Shown here in pieces: positions 56,035 through 64,000 of a DNA stretch of 64,000 nt. The stretch covers positions 3,968,001 to 4,032,000 of the forward strand of contig NZ_CP009282.1 of the NCBI RefSeq assembly GCF_000758605.1. Direction: 5' to 3'. The DNA is from Paenibacillus sp. FSL R5-0912. GTDB taxonomy: Bacteria; Bacillota; Bacilli; Paenibacillales; Paenibacillaceae. The notes below the pieces were generated by a model. It was given only the letters and a program-made list of their open reading frames with translations. It made no database searches and was not told the DNA's origin. The translations under genes were made by a program, and so were the position numbers. Every line of letters begins with the position of its first letter. The first letter of the stretch is position 1.

Positions 56035-56063
56035 TTGTAACTATACAGACCTGTATGTATACT
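56035..56063 (+). promoter_or_regulatory. Hydrolase promoter with TetR operator in the spacer
   Basis: TTGTAA (56035-56040), 17-bp spacer, TATACT (56058-56063). The spacer carries ATACAG-AC-CTGTAT (56043-56056), a perfect 6-bp-arm inverted repeat. A related but imperfect TATACAGATCAGTCTA lies near the divergent TetR start. Confidence 0.75.
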
Positions 56064-56119
56064 ATTGAGTATCGGAGCAGACATTCTGTTAACCGGTAAC
56101 AGACGGGGAGGTAAGTTCA

Positions 56120-56983
56120 ATGACTATACAATACAATTATGAACAAGTTAATGGTTTGAATATTTTTTACCGCGAGGCAGGGAGCAGAGAGAAGCCTACA
56201 CTTCTTCTGCTGCATGGATTTCCTTCGTCATCGCATATGTACAGAAACCTTATTCGTGAACTCGAAGGCGAATACCATATCGTTGCTCCGGATTATCCCG
56301 GTTTCGGGAACAGCGATCAGCCGTCAACTTCAGAATTCACGTATACCTTCGACAATCTTGCCGTGCTGATCAATGCATTCGTTGAACAATTGAACCTGAA
56401 CCAATATATCCTTTATGTTCATGATTACGGTGCTCCGGTAGGCTTCCGTTTGGCCCGTATGCATCCGGAACGCGTTCAAGCCATTATTTCACAGAACGGA
56501 AATGCTTATGAAGAAGGAATCGGAGAGTCCTGGGCACCGATGCGTGCCTTTTGGAATGATCCCGGGAATCCGGCCAGTCTTGAAGGTATGCTTAATCTGC
56601 TGACACCGGAACTGACGAAATATCAGTATGTGAATGGAACCCGTAATCCTGAGGCCATAAGCCCTGATAACTGGAATATGGACCAAATTGCCCTGGATCG
56701 TCCGGGGAATCAAGACATTCAACTGGCCCTCTCTTACGATTATCAGAATAATTTGAAACAATATCCGGTCTGGCAGGAATACTTCAGGGATTTCCAGCCG
56801 CCGGTGCTGGTTGCATGGGGGAAGAATGACTTTTTCTTTGGACCGGAGGGAGCCTTAGCCTTTCAAAAGGATTTAAAAGATGTGGAGGTTCATTTGTTAG
56901 ATACAGGGCATTTCCCGCTCGAAGAGGATTTAGAGCTCAGTGTAAGCCTTATCCGGAGTTTTCTTAAAAAAAAGTTAAAATAG
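56120..56983 (+). CDS. Alpha/beta hydrolase, haloalkane dehalogenase/epoxide hydrolase-like
   Basis: 287 residues with LLLHGFPSSSHMYRNLI (oxyanion HG motif), DYPGFGNSDQP, a nucleophile elbow LYVHDYGAPVGFRLA where Asp takes the nucleophile place (VHDYGAP), and the C-terminal DTGHFPLEED supplying the His. The Asp nucleophile and the cap domain point to the haloalkane dehalogenase/epoxide hydrolase branch instead of a serine esterase. GGGGAGG precedes the ATG. Probably induced when the divergent TetR binds its ligand. Confidence 0.88.
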   Translation: MTIQYNYEQVNGLNIFYREAGSREKPTLLLLHGFPSSSHMYRNLIRELEGEYHIVAPDYPGFGNSDQPSTSEFTYTFDNLAVLINAFVEQLNLNQYILYVHDYGAPVGFRLARMHPERVQAIISQNGNAYEEGIGESWAPMRAFWNDPGNPASLEGMLNLLTPELTKYQYVNGTRNPEAISPDNWNMDQIALDRPGNQDIQLALSYDYQNNLKQYPVWQEYFRDFQPPVLVAWGKNDFFFGPEGALAFQKDLKDVEVHLLDTGHFPLEEDLELSVSLIRSFLKKKLK

Positions 56984-57118
56984 CATATCGTAATGGATAA
57001 GCATGAGAATGGAAAGACAAAAAACTTTTCATTACCATATAACCCATATATTGATTATATGGAATATTATGGAATAATCTGGTTAATAGCGCGCTAAAAA
57101 ATGAATAGAGGGTATAAA

Positions 57119-57985
57119 ATGAGAATGAAAAAGATTTCTCTTGTATTAACCATACTATTTCTTGTTTTTAGCGTGGAAATTAATCCGAGTGCCTACGCTA
57201 TGGAGCTGTCTTCCTCCAAAACTATGGATAAATACGAGGAGATTGGTAAGGAATTTCTGAAGGAATATTATTATTCTTTTGATATGAAGCAAGACATGAA
57301 TGTGTCCAAATATATTAAGGACGAAAATGTGCTCCAATATGTCGATTTGAAGCATGATATTATCAAAAACAGAAATGTTCGTTTCTTTTTCTTGCATTAT
57401 TATGATCGGGACAAAGCCGCTTCAACCCAGGCTGCCGCAAATCAAAATGAAGTTATTATTCCAGAGATTGACTTACAGAAAATTGATGATTTCTTTATTG
57501 GCTCTGAGCCTCCGCACCTTATTTATGCAGATAGAGATAAGGTAATATTTGAAACCACGGGCGGAGTGTATGTTTATGATATGAAGGGTAAGTCTCTTCT
57601 CAGATCCTTCGATACCGTCTCATTCGCATCAGAAAGTTACTCGAACGTACTACGGAGTGCTTTTGCTACGCAAGACGGAAAGCAGCTTATTTTTATCTTT
57701 AGTAAAGGACCCGGATATGTTGCTGCCTACCGTTATTCCTTGGAAGATAAGTTTATGAGTGAATTAACCGGGAAGGAATACGCAGAGTATCTTAAAAAAA
57801 GATTTGAATACAGCTATCTCGATCCCGGTGATGAACTGTACCAAAAATCCTCAGGCCTCATAATCACAATTTCCGGCTCAGAATATGTTTATTTAACGTT
57901 TCAGGACTGGAAAGTGAGTACAATCAACGTGGTTTATGTGCAGGATGATAAGGAAACGGTCTACAGCATGTTTACCAGCAAATAA
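57119..57985 (+). CDS. Secreted hypothetical protein
   Basis: About 288 residues with a signal peptide (KKISLVLTILFLVFSVEI..., cleaved after AYA). The mature part begins with a charged helical region and then beta-rich segments (IYADRDKVIFETTGGVYVYD). No family recognised. The start at 57119 follows AGAGGG; the ATG at 57101 has no site. The gene is AT-richer than its neighbours and has its own terminator, so it is a monocistronic unit and possibly a recent acquisition. Confidence 0.75.
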   Translation: MRMKKISLVLTILFLVFSVEINPSAYAMELSSSKTMDKYEEIGKEFLKEYYYSFDMKQDMNVSKYIKDENVLQYVDLKHDIIKNRNVRFFFLHYYDRDKAASTQAAANQNEVIIPEIDLQKIDDFFIGSEPPHLIYADRDKVIFETTGGVYVYDMKGKSLLRSFDTVSFASESYSNVLRSAFATQDGKQLIFIFSKGPGYVAAYRYSLEDKFMSELTGKEYAEYLKKRFEYSYLDPGDELYQKSSGLIITISGSEYVYLTFQDWKVSTINVVYVQDDKETVYSMFTSK

Positions 57986-58002
57986 TAAGCACCATTCCTG
58001 AC

Positions 58003-58030
58003 AAGCGAGTCCTCCGTGACTCGCTTTTTT
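58003..58030 (+). terminator. Intrinsic terminator
   Basis: Stem AAGCGAGTC (58003-58011) with GACTCGCTT (58018-58026), loop CTCCGT, followed by six T. Confidence 0.9.
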
Positions 58031-58136
58031 GATGTGAAATAGATTCAGAAAAACGGTTGAATTCGTCTTAATTAGCATATGTGCATGAATTATCCAGCAT
58101 CGGCCAAAATAAGGGTTACGATCAGAGGGGGTGTTT

Positions 58137-59942
58137 GTGTTGTGGAAGAACATAACGGGTTACATTCCCGGCTGGAGTGTGTGTATGCAGGCACTTATTA
58201 TTTTTATTGCTCCGGTCATTTTGACAAGATTCATGCTGTGGCTTCGCGCTAAGGAAGGCAAGGCCAGTACCCGGGGAAGACGGGCTGAAGGGCAGAAGGG
58301 CGGAGGCGTGCCAAGCTCCGAGGATACCGGTGAAGCGGAGCAAACCAGTGATGCTGTGAAAAATAATAAGATTGTTCCTTCAACTACTTCGCAGAAAAAT
58401 CAGCAGCCAACGTTAACCTATACCGGACAATTTCAGCAGGATTTACAGACCTTTAGGGAGATCAGCGCGGATATGTCGGATGTAAATGTACGGGAGCTGC
58501 GTGTAGGCATCCTGCAATTGAAGGCAGCGCTATTCTTTCTGGACGGCCTCACCGACAAGGATGGGATGGACCGCAATATCCTAAGGCCGCTGATGAACGC
58601 AGCACGGCCATTTGAAGGGATGGACACTCCGCCTGATCCGGCGCGCCTGAAAGAAATTATTGTCCATCAGGTGATGCTGGTCTCGGAAATTGAATTCACC
58701 AATCAGCTGGATATGTCGCTCAAAAAGGTGTTATTCGGCTCTGCGGTGCTGCTGATCGAAGGAATGAACGAGGTCTTCATCCTGGGAACGTCTAAAGGGA
58801 ATACAAGAAGTGTGGAGGAACCGATCTCGGAAGCGCTGCTGCGCGGCCCGCGAATCGGCTTCACGGAAGCGCTGAGCGACAATACGGCCATGCTTCGCAG
58901 GCACGGACAGAACACCAATCTTGCGATGATTTCTTTCACGGTCGGGGAAAGAGTCGAGAAAGAGCTGATACTAACCTACATTAAAGGGATTGCTAGTGAT
59001 GAACTGATTGCCGAAATCACCCGAAGAATTCATACGATTAATATCGATGATGTGCAGGAATCCGGATATATCGAACAGCTGGTTGAGGACAATTATCTCA
59101 GCCCTTTCCAGCAGGTTCAGAATACGGAACGGCCGGACCGGGTGATGGCTGCACTGCTGGAGGGGAGGGATGCCATTTTGCTTGACGGCACACCGTTTGC
59201 GTTAATCATGCCGGTGACGTTCGGGATGCTGCTGCAATCTCCCGAGGATTATTATGACCGCTGGTTCTCCGGCTCCTTGCTGCGGATGCTGCGCTTCTTC
59301 GCCGCCTCCGTATCACTGTTTGCTCCGGCGCTCTATATTTCCTTCCTCTCCTTCCATCCCTGTCTGGTTCCAACCAAGCTTGCGATTTCGATCATGAGCT
59401 CACGCCAAGGGGTTCCGTTCCCGACCTTAATCGAAGCGCTTATTATGGAGATTTCGATCGAAATCCTGCGTGAGGCGGGCCTGCGTCTGCCTAAGCCGAT
59501 TGGCCCGGCCATGGGTATCGTCGGCGGTCTGATTATCGGCCAAGCGGCGGTCGAGGCTGGGATTGTCAGTCCTATTCTGGTTATTGTCGTTGCCGTTACA
59601 GCGATCTCTTCCTTCTCGGTACCGATGTACAGTGCAGGGATCACCCTGCGGTTTCTCCGCTTCTTCGCGATGTTCTTCGCTGCTACCTTCGGGCTGTATG
59701 GTGTAGTGCTGTTCTTCCTCCTGCTGGCCAGTCATTTGATTAAGCTGAAGAGCTTCGGCGTGCCTTATCTGAGCATAATCACGCCTAACCGGATGAGTGA
59801 TCTTCGCGACTTTATTATCCGGGTACCGCTCCAGTTGATGAAGCGCTTTAGTACAGGACTTGGCAATTGGGCAGTCGTGCTCTTCGGACTGATCCCGCTG
59901 CCACTGCTGCTCATTGCTTATTTCCGGAGAGCCGGTTCATGA
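58137..59942 (+). CDS. GerA-family spore germination receptor A subunit
   Basis: About 601 residues. Near the N-terminus is an extra membrane helix (SVCMQALIIFIAPVILTRFM), followed by a charged linker and then the GerA cytoplasmic domain (MLVSEIEFTNQLD; LLIEGMNEVFIL; VEEPISEALLRGPRIGFTEAL) and the C-terminal membrane domain with five or so helices (ALIMEISIEILREAGLRLPKP is the conserved core). In inner spore membranes it forms nutrient receptors with GerB and GerC. Start codon uncertain: GTG 58131, GTG 58137 or TTG 58140 behind AGAGGGGG. It overlaps the gerC-type gene by ATGA. No GerB gene is present between or next to them. Confidence 0.93.
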   Translation: MLWKNITGYIPGWSVCMQALIIFIAPVILTRFMLWLRAKEGKASTRGRRAEGQKGGGVPSSEDTGEAEQTSDAVKNNKIVPSTTSQKNQQPTLTYTGQFQQDLQTFREISADMSDVNVRELRVGILQLKAALFFLDGLTDKDGMDRNILRPLMNAARPFEGMDTPPDPARLKEIIVHQVMLVSEIEFTNQLDMSLKKVLFGSAVLLIEGMNEVFILGTSKGNTRSVEEPISEALLRGPRIGFTEALSDNTAMLRRHGQNTNLAMISFTVGERVEKELILTYIKGIASDELIAEITRRIHTINIDDVQESGYIEQLVEDNYLSPFQQVQNTERPDRVMAALLEGRDAILLDGTPFALIMPVTFGMLLQSPEDYYDRWFSGSLLRMLRFFAASVSLFAPALYISFLSFHPCLVPTKLAISIMSSRQGVPFPTLIEALIMEISIEILREAGLRLPKPIGPAMGIVGGLIIGQAAVEAGIVSPILVIVVAVTAISSFSVPMYSAGITLRFLRFFAMFFAATFGLYGVVLFFLLLASHLIKLKSFGVPYLSIITPNRMSDLRDFIIRVPLQLMKRFSTGLGNWAVVLFGLIPLPLLLIAYFRRAGS

Positions 59943-61132
59943 AGCACTGCATTCTGCTGATTGTGTCCATCGCTCAAATTGTGCTGTTAACGGCCTGCTG
60001 GAGCAGTACACCGATTGAGAATTTGAATATGGAAGTGGCGGTAGCGCTGGATGTGGCAGATGAGACCGTTATTGAAAAGAAGTTCGATGGTAAATGTGGA
60101 GACTATTCTAAACGTGACCGGATATCGGCGACCTATCAATTTATTGTGCCGCAAGGCGCAGTAGGCTCCAAAAAAGAAGGGGCTGCTTCAAGAAATTTCT
60201 ACAATATGACCGAGACCGGCGATTCTATCTTCGAGGCCATCCGTGAGCTCTCGCTGCGCACTAACCGCGAGCCGATCGGACACCACCTGAAGGTGATTGT
60301 CATTGGCGAGAAGCTGGCCCGTTCCACGAAGCTGTCGGAGCTGATTGATTTCTTCAGCCGGGATAATGATATCCGCCCGAGCGTGCTGGTTCTGGTCAGC
60401 AAGGGAAAGGCCAAGGATGTACTGAACAATGTGCTGCCCGGCCAGACACCCGCCTTTGTGCTCGAAGGCATCTTCGGCAACCGTGACCGGAGCCTGCGCA
60501 TCTGGGACCCGGTAACTATTACCAAGATTGTTGGCCCTTTGCGCGGCAAGAAGAGCTTTCTGCTGCAGAATGTCATTGCTGCGGAGAATGAAATGAAGTT
60601 TGCCGGAGCCGGAATCATTGACGGTGAGTCGGGCAAGCTCAGCGGTTTTTTGAGCGAGAAGGAACTGGAGGGTGTTGTCTGGCTGACTGGTAAGGGTAAA
60701 GGCGGTGTGCTCAAAACCCACAAGGATGATACCGGCAGGCTGATCACCTATGAGGTGAAAGCGATGAGCAGCAAAATCGAGGCCGTTGTGGAGGATGGTC
60801 AAATTTCGTTTAATGTAAAGATTGAATCGAAAGGCAGATACGCCGAAACCTTCTCAACGGCCGGGGAGCGCTTGGATGCAGCTTTTATGAGACAGGATGA
60901 TATGGAGCTGGAGAAGGAAGTAAGGGAGCTTGTAGGGACCGTGGTTGCCAAAATGCAGCATGAGCTGCATGCCGACATCGGCGGATTCGGTAAAACCCTG
61001 AGAATTCAGCATCCTGAGGCTTGGCGGAAAGTGAAGGCGCATTGGGATCAGACGTTCACCGGGCTTCCGGTACACCTTGAGGTTAAGCTGCAAATCGAAG
61101 AGTATGGTGCCTCCGGTACAGCGACAGACTGA
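59939..61132 (+). CDS. Ger(x)C-family spore germination lipoprotein
   Basis: 397 residues with a lipoprotein signal (lipobox LTAC at about 16-19, then WSSTPIENLNMEVAVALDV). Conserved blocks are REPIGHHLKVIVIGEKLAR, the RDNDIRPSVLVLVSKGKAKD-like segment, and a GerC C-terminal domain ending LHADIGGFGKTLRIQHPEAW. It is the outer-face partner of the germinant receptor. The start at 59939 overlaps the GerA stop. Confidence 0.93.
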   Translation: MKHCILLIVSIAQIVLLTACWSSTPIENLNMEVAVALDVADETVIEKKFDGKCGDYSKRDRISATYQFIVPQGAVGSKKEGAASRNFYNMTETGDSIFEAIRELSLRTNREPIGHHLKVIVIGEKLARSTKLSELIDFFSRDNDIRPSVLVLVSKGKAKDVLNNVLPGQTPAFVLEGIFGNRDRSLRIWDPVTITKIVGPLRGKKSFLLQNVIAAENEMKFAGAGIIDGESGKLSGFLSEKELEGVVWLTGKGKGGVLKTHKDDTGRLITYEVKAMSSKIEAVVEDGQISFNVKIESKGRYAETFSTAGERLDAAFMRQDDMELEKEVRELVGTVVAKMQHELHADIGGFGKTLRIQHPEAWRKVKAHWDQTFTGLPVHLEVKLQIEEYGASGTATD

Positions 61133-61149
61133 CCTGAAATACCGCACAC

Positions 61150-61174
61150 AGATCCTATCCGGGTCTTTTTTTTT
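61150..61174 (+). terminator. Terminator of the gerA/gerC-type operon
   Basis: AGATCC (61150-61156 region) pairs with GGGTCT (about 61161-61166) around a short loop, with a run of eight or more T directly after. The stem is short but the T-run is strong. Confidence 0.6.
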
Positions 61175-61299
61175 GCTATATAGCTCTTTTACATAGAACA
61201 CGACTCTCTTGGTTTGTCTTGATCAGGGTTATCAACTATGATAATCAATGGAATGAATTACCGCAATTATATAGAAGTATAGTTGAGAGGACGGCAAAT

Positions 61300-62850
61300 A
61301 TGCTCAGTAACTTCCGGCGATCCGCCATTTTTCTTTGTTTGCTTATGACATGGGGATGTTCCGGCAGCCAGAATCCGACGCAGCCGGATATAACCTCCCC
61401 AATCTCTTCAAATCAGCGAATTACACCAGCTCCTCCAACTGTAAACACAAATCCGGAGGATGCCGCAAATACCTATTACATATCTATAGCTGGAGATAAC
61501 ACTAACCCGGGAACGATAGATTCGCCCTGGAAGACGCTACAATATGCTGCCGATCATGCCGATCCGGGTAGTTACGTCTATATTCGCGGAGGCGTGTATC
61601 ATCAGAAGCTGCGCATCTCAAGAGGAGGCTCAGCGGCAGCGGGATCTATCGTGTTCGCCGGATATCCTAATGAGACAGCAGTCCTTGACGGGGAAGGCCT
61701 GCCGGTTAACGGGCTGGAAGGCCTTATCGAGATCGGTCAGGCGGGCTATGTAACTATTAGGGAACTGGAAATTCGCAATTATAAGACGTCAACCAGAGGT
61801 GAGGTGCCTGCAGGTATCTATATTCACGGCTCAGGGAAGTTCATCTCGTTACTGAATAACCGCATTCATTCCATCGCCAATACCGCCAACCCTGAGGGGG
61901 ACGAGCTTTCCGGCAGAGATGCTCACGGTATAGCGGTGTACGGTACTGAAGCAGACACAGCCCTGGTTGGCCTGACCATTGACGGCAATGAAGTGTATGA
62001 TTTGGTCCTCGGTTCCAGTGAAGCGCTGGCTGTGAATGGCAATGTGGATGCTTTTGCGATTACGAACAATATCATTCATGACAATGACAACATCGGGATT
62101 GACCTGATCGGCTTTGAAGGCACGGCCGGAGATATGGCGGTAGATCAGGCAAGGAACGGAACGGTTCGGGGCAATGTAGTCTACGGGATTTCATCCAATA
62201 GTAATCCGTCATACGGCGCTTCTGTGCCGAACGGCAGCAATGCAGCGGGCGGAATATACATCGACGGGGGCAGGTCAATCCTTGTCGCGGAGAATCGCGT
62301 ATACGACAATGACATAGGGATTGAGCTTGCTTCCGAGCATAAGGGACGGCTAACCAGCGGCATCACGGTACAAGACAACCTGATCTACCGCAATCGCCTG
62401 ACCGGCATTGCAATGGGCGGTTATGACGGGGAGCGCGGCGGTACCAGCGATAGTACGGTTGTATCCAATACGCTGTACAAGAATGACCTCTTAGGCGACG
62501 GCAATGGACAATTGTATCTGCAAGCGAACTTAAGCGGCAATACGATTAGTAAGAACATTATTGTAGCTGGGGATTCCAGCGTCTTTATCAGCAACGAATA
62601 CACGAGCAACCGGAATACCACGGTGGATGGTAATCTTTATTACGCTGAGGCTGGTGCGGATGAGGCGTTCTGGCTCTGGAAAAAGAAACCTTACACCAGC
62701 TTTGCCGCTTACCAGCGCGGCTCAGGCAACGATTCCGGCTCACGATTTGCCGAGCCGCTATTCATAGATGCTGCCCGTGATGACTTCCGGCTGAAGCCAG
62801 ATTCACCGGTAGCCGATGGCGGAGCTACAGAAGAAGGAGCACAGCCATGA
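61300..62850 (+). CDS. Right-handed parallel beta-helix lipoprotein (pectate-lyase-like fold)
   Basis: 516 residues. Lipoprotein signal (FLCLLMTWGC, lipobox TWGC at about 17-20), Pro/Thr-rich linker, DUF1565-type start (YYISIAGDNTNPGTIDSPWK), and then repeated beta-helix rungs (GVYHQKLRI; GYVTIRELEIRNY; NNIIHDNDNIGIDLIG; NRVYDNDIGIELASEHKG). The fold is shared by pectate lyases, alginate epimerases and right-handed helix glycosidases. No catalytic triad can be pinned down, so function is open. GAGAGGA precedes ATG 61300. It overlaps the ATPase start by ATGA. Confidence 0.85.
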   Translation: MLSNFRRSAIFLCLLMTWGCSGSQNPTQPDITSPISSNQRITPAPPTVNTNPEDAANTYYISIAGDNTNPGTIDSPWKTLQYAADHADPGSYVYIRGGVYHQKLRISRGGSAAAGSIVFAGYPNETAVLDGEGLPVNGLEGLIEIGQAGYVTIRELEIRNYKTSTRGEVPAGIYIHGSGKFISLLNNRIHSIANTANPEGDELSGRDAHGIAVYGTEADTALVGLTIDGNEVYDLVLGSSEALAVNGNVDAFAITNNIIHDNDNIGIDLIGFEGTAGDMAVDQARNGTVRGNVVYGISSNSNPSYGASVPNGSNAAGGIYIDGGRSILVAENRVYDNDIGIELASEHKGRLTSGITVQDNLIYRNRLTGIAMGGYDGERGGTSDSTVVSNTLYKNDLLGDGNGQLYLQANLSGNTISKNIIVAGDSSVFISNEYTSNRNTTVDGNLYYAEAGADEAFWLWKKKPYTSFAAYQRGSGNDSGSRFAEPLFIDAARDDFRLKPDSPVADGGATEEGAQP

Positions 62851-63656
62851 TTTATTTGCGGAGCTTTAAGCTGTCTGATGAAATCGAGCGTAATCCCAAC
62901 ATCTACCCTGACCATGTATTTAAACATATCGCTGGAGAGGTGCTGCTGTTTGACCGGATCACGGTGCTCTATGGCAATAACGGCAGCGGTAAATCCACGT
63001 TACTTAATGTAATTTCGGGCAAGCTGGGGATTCCGGGAGCCGAAAGAATGACCAGCTATGGGCATAGTATTTATGCTCAGCGGTTTATAGAGAGGAGCAG
63101 CTATCAGCTCGGGCAGGATGAGCAAGAGCGTGCAATCAGGCGGCTTCCAGAAGGAAGCCGGTATCTGAAATCAGAGGATATTTTATATGAGATCAAGAAG
63201 ATCCAACAAGCTTCCGTACTGCGTGAGGGACTGTTATATGAGCAGATGAATAAAGGGATGAGCAAAGAACAGGCAGCAGAATATGAAGCAACGTATGCAT
63301 TTAAGAAGAAGCTGGACGACATTCAGTTCTCGCAAGAGAAATATTCGAATGGCGAAACATCCATGCAATTTTTCGAGGAACATCTGCTGCCTGGGCATTT
63401 GTACTTACTGGACGAGCCGGAAACATCACTATCTCCAGCCAATCAGATAAAAATAGCGGAACAAATCAATGAGCTGGCGCGTTATTTGGACAGCCAATTC
63501 ATTATTGCTACTCATTCACCCTATGTTCTAGGCACACTACAGGCAAAAATATACAATCTCGATGCAAGGCCGCTTCATACAGCAGAATGGTTTGAGCTGG
63601 ACAATGTCCAATTCTTTTATCAGTTTTTCAATAAGCATAAGCAGTTGTTTGAATGA
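62847..63656 (+). CDS. ABC-like AAA ATPase (predicted ATP-binding protein)
   Basis: 269 residues. Walker A LYGNNGSGKST (about 49-59), a signature-like YSNGETSMQFF, Walker B LYLLDEPETSLSPANQ and an H-loop FIIATHSPYV. It has no membrane domain and is related to RecF/SMC-type soluble ATPases (AAA_21/AAA_23), not a transporter. The start overlaps the beta-helix gene (ATGA). Function unknown; such proteins occur in repair and defence settings but no partner nuclease is visible here. Confidence 0.85.
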   Translation: MIYLRSFKLSDEIERNPNIYPDHVFKHIAGEVLLFDRITVLYGNNGSGKSTLLNVISGKLGIPGAERMTSYGHSIYAQRFIERSSYQLGQDEQERAIRRLPEGSRYLKSEDILYEIKKIQQASVLREGLLYEQMNKGMSKEQAAEYEATYAFKKKLDDIQFSQEKYSNGETSMQFFEEHLLPGHLYLLDEPETSLSPANQIKIAEQINELARYLDSQFIIATHSPYVLGTLQAKIYNLDARPLHTAEWFELDNVQFFYQFFNKHKQLFE

Positions 63657-63698
63657 GAGTGTAAGAGGTTCTTAGATAGTGAAATGAGTGGAGAATAG

Positions 63699-64000
63699 TA
63701 TGACAGCTTTACATCCACCAAGTATGAGGAAGGGGCCACTTACCTGCTGTCCTGTCTGCGCAAAGAGGGAATTGAAGTAACCTATATGCCCGCCCATGAA
63801 GTCCAGGTCCGGTTTCCCCAGTCGCTTGAAGAGCTTAAAGCCTATGAAGCCATTGTCATCAGTGATGTAGGAGCGAACACATTCCTGCTGCAGAACCCTA
63901 CCTTCTACCAGATGCAGATTATCCCCAACGCTCTGGATCACATCAAGCAGTATGTCGAAGAAGGCGGCGGTCTGCTGATGGTCGGAGGCTACCTGACCTT
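63699..64000 (+). pseudogene. 5'-truncated glutamine-amidotransferase-like gene (also cut by window edge)
   Basis: From 63699 the frame reads YDSFTSTKYEEGATYLLSCL and continues through YEAIVISDVGANTFLLQN and VEEGGGLLMVGGYLTF, a ThuA/GATase1-like fold. The first strand and loop that normally precede DSFTSTKYEEG (about 20 residues) are missing. An in-frame TAG (63696-63698) lies immediately upstream, and the preceding DNA belongs to the ATPase gene end. The next in-frame ATG is 63786, inside the domain. The fragment is probably a broken gene. Confidence 0.7.

Noticed and set aside
62847..63656. The ATPase considered as part of an anti-phage defence pair with the neighbouring genes
   Set aside because: No nuclease, toxin or other effector gene is present. 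The upstream beta-helix lipoprotein is extracellular and the downstream gene is a broken metabolic-type fragment.
63700..63783. A 27-codon ORF starting at ATG 63700 after a GGAGA-like site
   Set aside because: Out of frame with the amidotransferase-like sequence and with no similarity. The conserved reading is in the other frame.

Overview
The window looks like a chromosomal segment of a Paenibacillus-type, endospore-forming, polysaccharide-degrading Firmicute. The evidence is strong AGGAGG ribosome binding sites with frequent TTG and GTG starts, GerA/GerC-type germination genes, two LplA/LplB/LplC-type oligosaccharide ABC transporters without their own ATPases, a YesN/YesM-type two-component system, a cre site, and large modular secreted glycosidases. 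I see no rRNA, tRNA, CRISPR array, insertion sequence or prophage.

Region 1 (about 2-22.2 kb) reads as a complete side-chain-first xanthan (or very similar glucuronomannan-decorated glucan) utilisation locus. It has a secreted GH9 endoglucanase with duplicated carbohydrate-binding-like modules on both sides of the catalytic domain, a sensor kinase and AraC-type response regulator, an oligosaccharide importer, a cytoplasmic GH88 unsaturated glucuronyl hydrolase, a cytoplasmic GH92 alpha-mannosidase, a cytoplasmic PL8 lyase without a signal peptide, and a secreted PL8 xanthan lyase with a golvesin-like C-terminal domain. The secreted lyase keeps the residues known to recognise pyruvylated mannose in Bacillus sp. 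GL1 xanthan lyase. The cytoplasmic paralogue keeps the catalytic residues but has lost the pyruvate-recognition positions. This points to a two-compartment division of labour and is the most interesting system in the window. A short remnant of an SGNH esterase lies directly behind the secreted lyase.

Region 2 (about 22.2-36.9 kb) is a second carbohydrate locus. It holds a membrane-anchored AraC regulator (divergent), a lipoprotein binding protein and two permeases, a six-hairpin glycosidase, an FAD-dependent oxidoreductase, a 1241-residue secreted clan GH-A (GH42-like) enzyme with a binding module inserted in its barrel, and a Gfo/Idh/MocA oxidoreductase. Its substrate is unknown. Two redox enzymes beside glycosidases suggest oxidised or redox-processed sugars.

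Region 3 (about 37-52 kb) starts with a sialate-O-acetylesterase-like SGNH gene and its PadR regulator, which share a promoter carrying two palindromic operators. An AT-rich gap follows. Next is an operon of GlpP antiterminator, HAD phosphatase, two tandem glycerophosphodiester phosphodiesterases and a UgpC/A/E/B-type ABC transporter, probably for glycerophosphodiester or glycerol-3-phosphate scavenging. A secreted multidomain OB-fold protein and a cytoplasmic 5'-nucleotidase-like phosphoesterase follow.

Region 4 (about 52-64 kb) is mixed. It has a MarR regulator with four GGTACC-centred operators, a MATE exporter with an 18-bp palindromic operator, a short RCC1-repeat protein, a TetR/alpha-beta-hydrolase pair, and GerA and GerC germination subunits with no GerB between them. 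It ends with a parallel beta-helix lipoprotein, an ABC-like AAA ATPase, and a 5'-truncated glutamine-amidotransferase-like gene running off the end. A recurring theme is an autoregulatory palindrome sitting exactly in the -35/-10 spacer; this is seen at four promoters.
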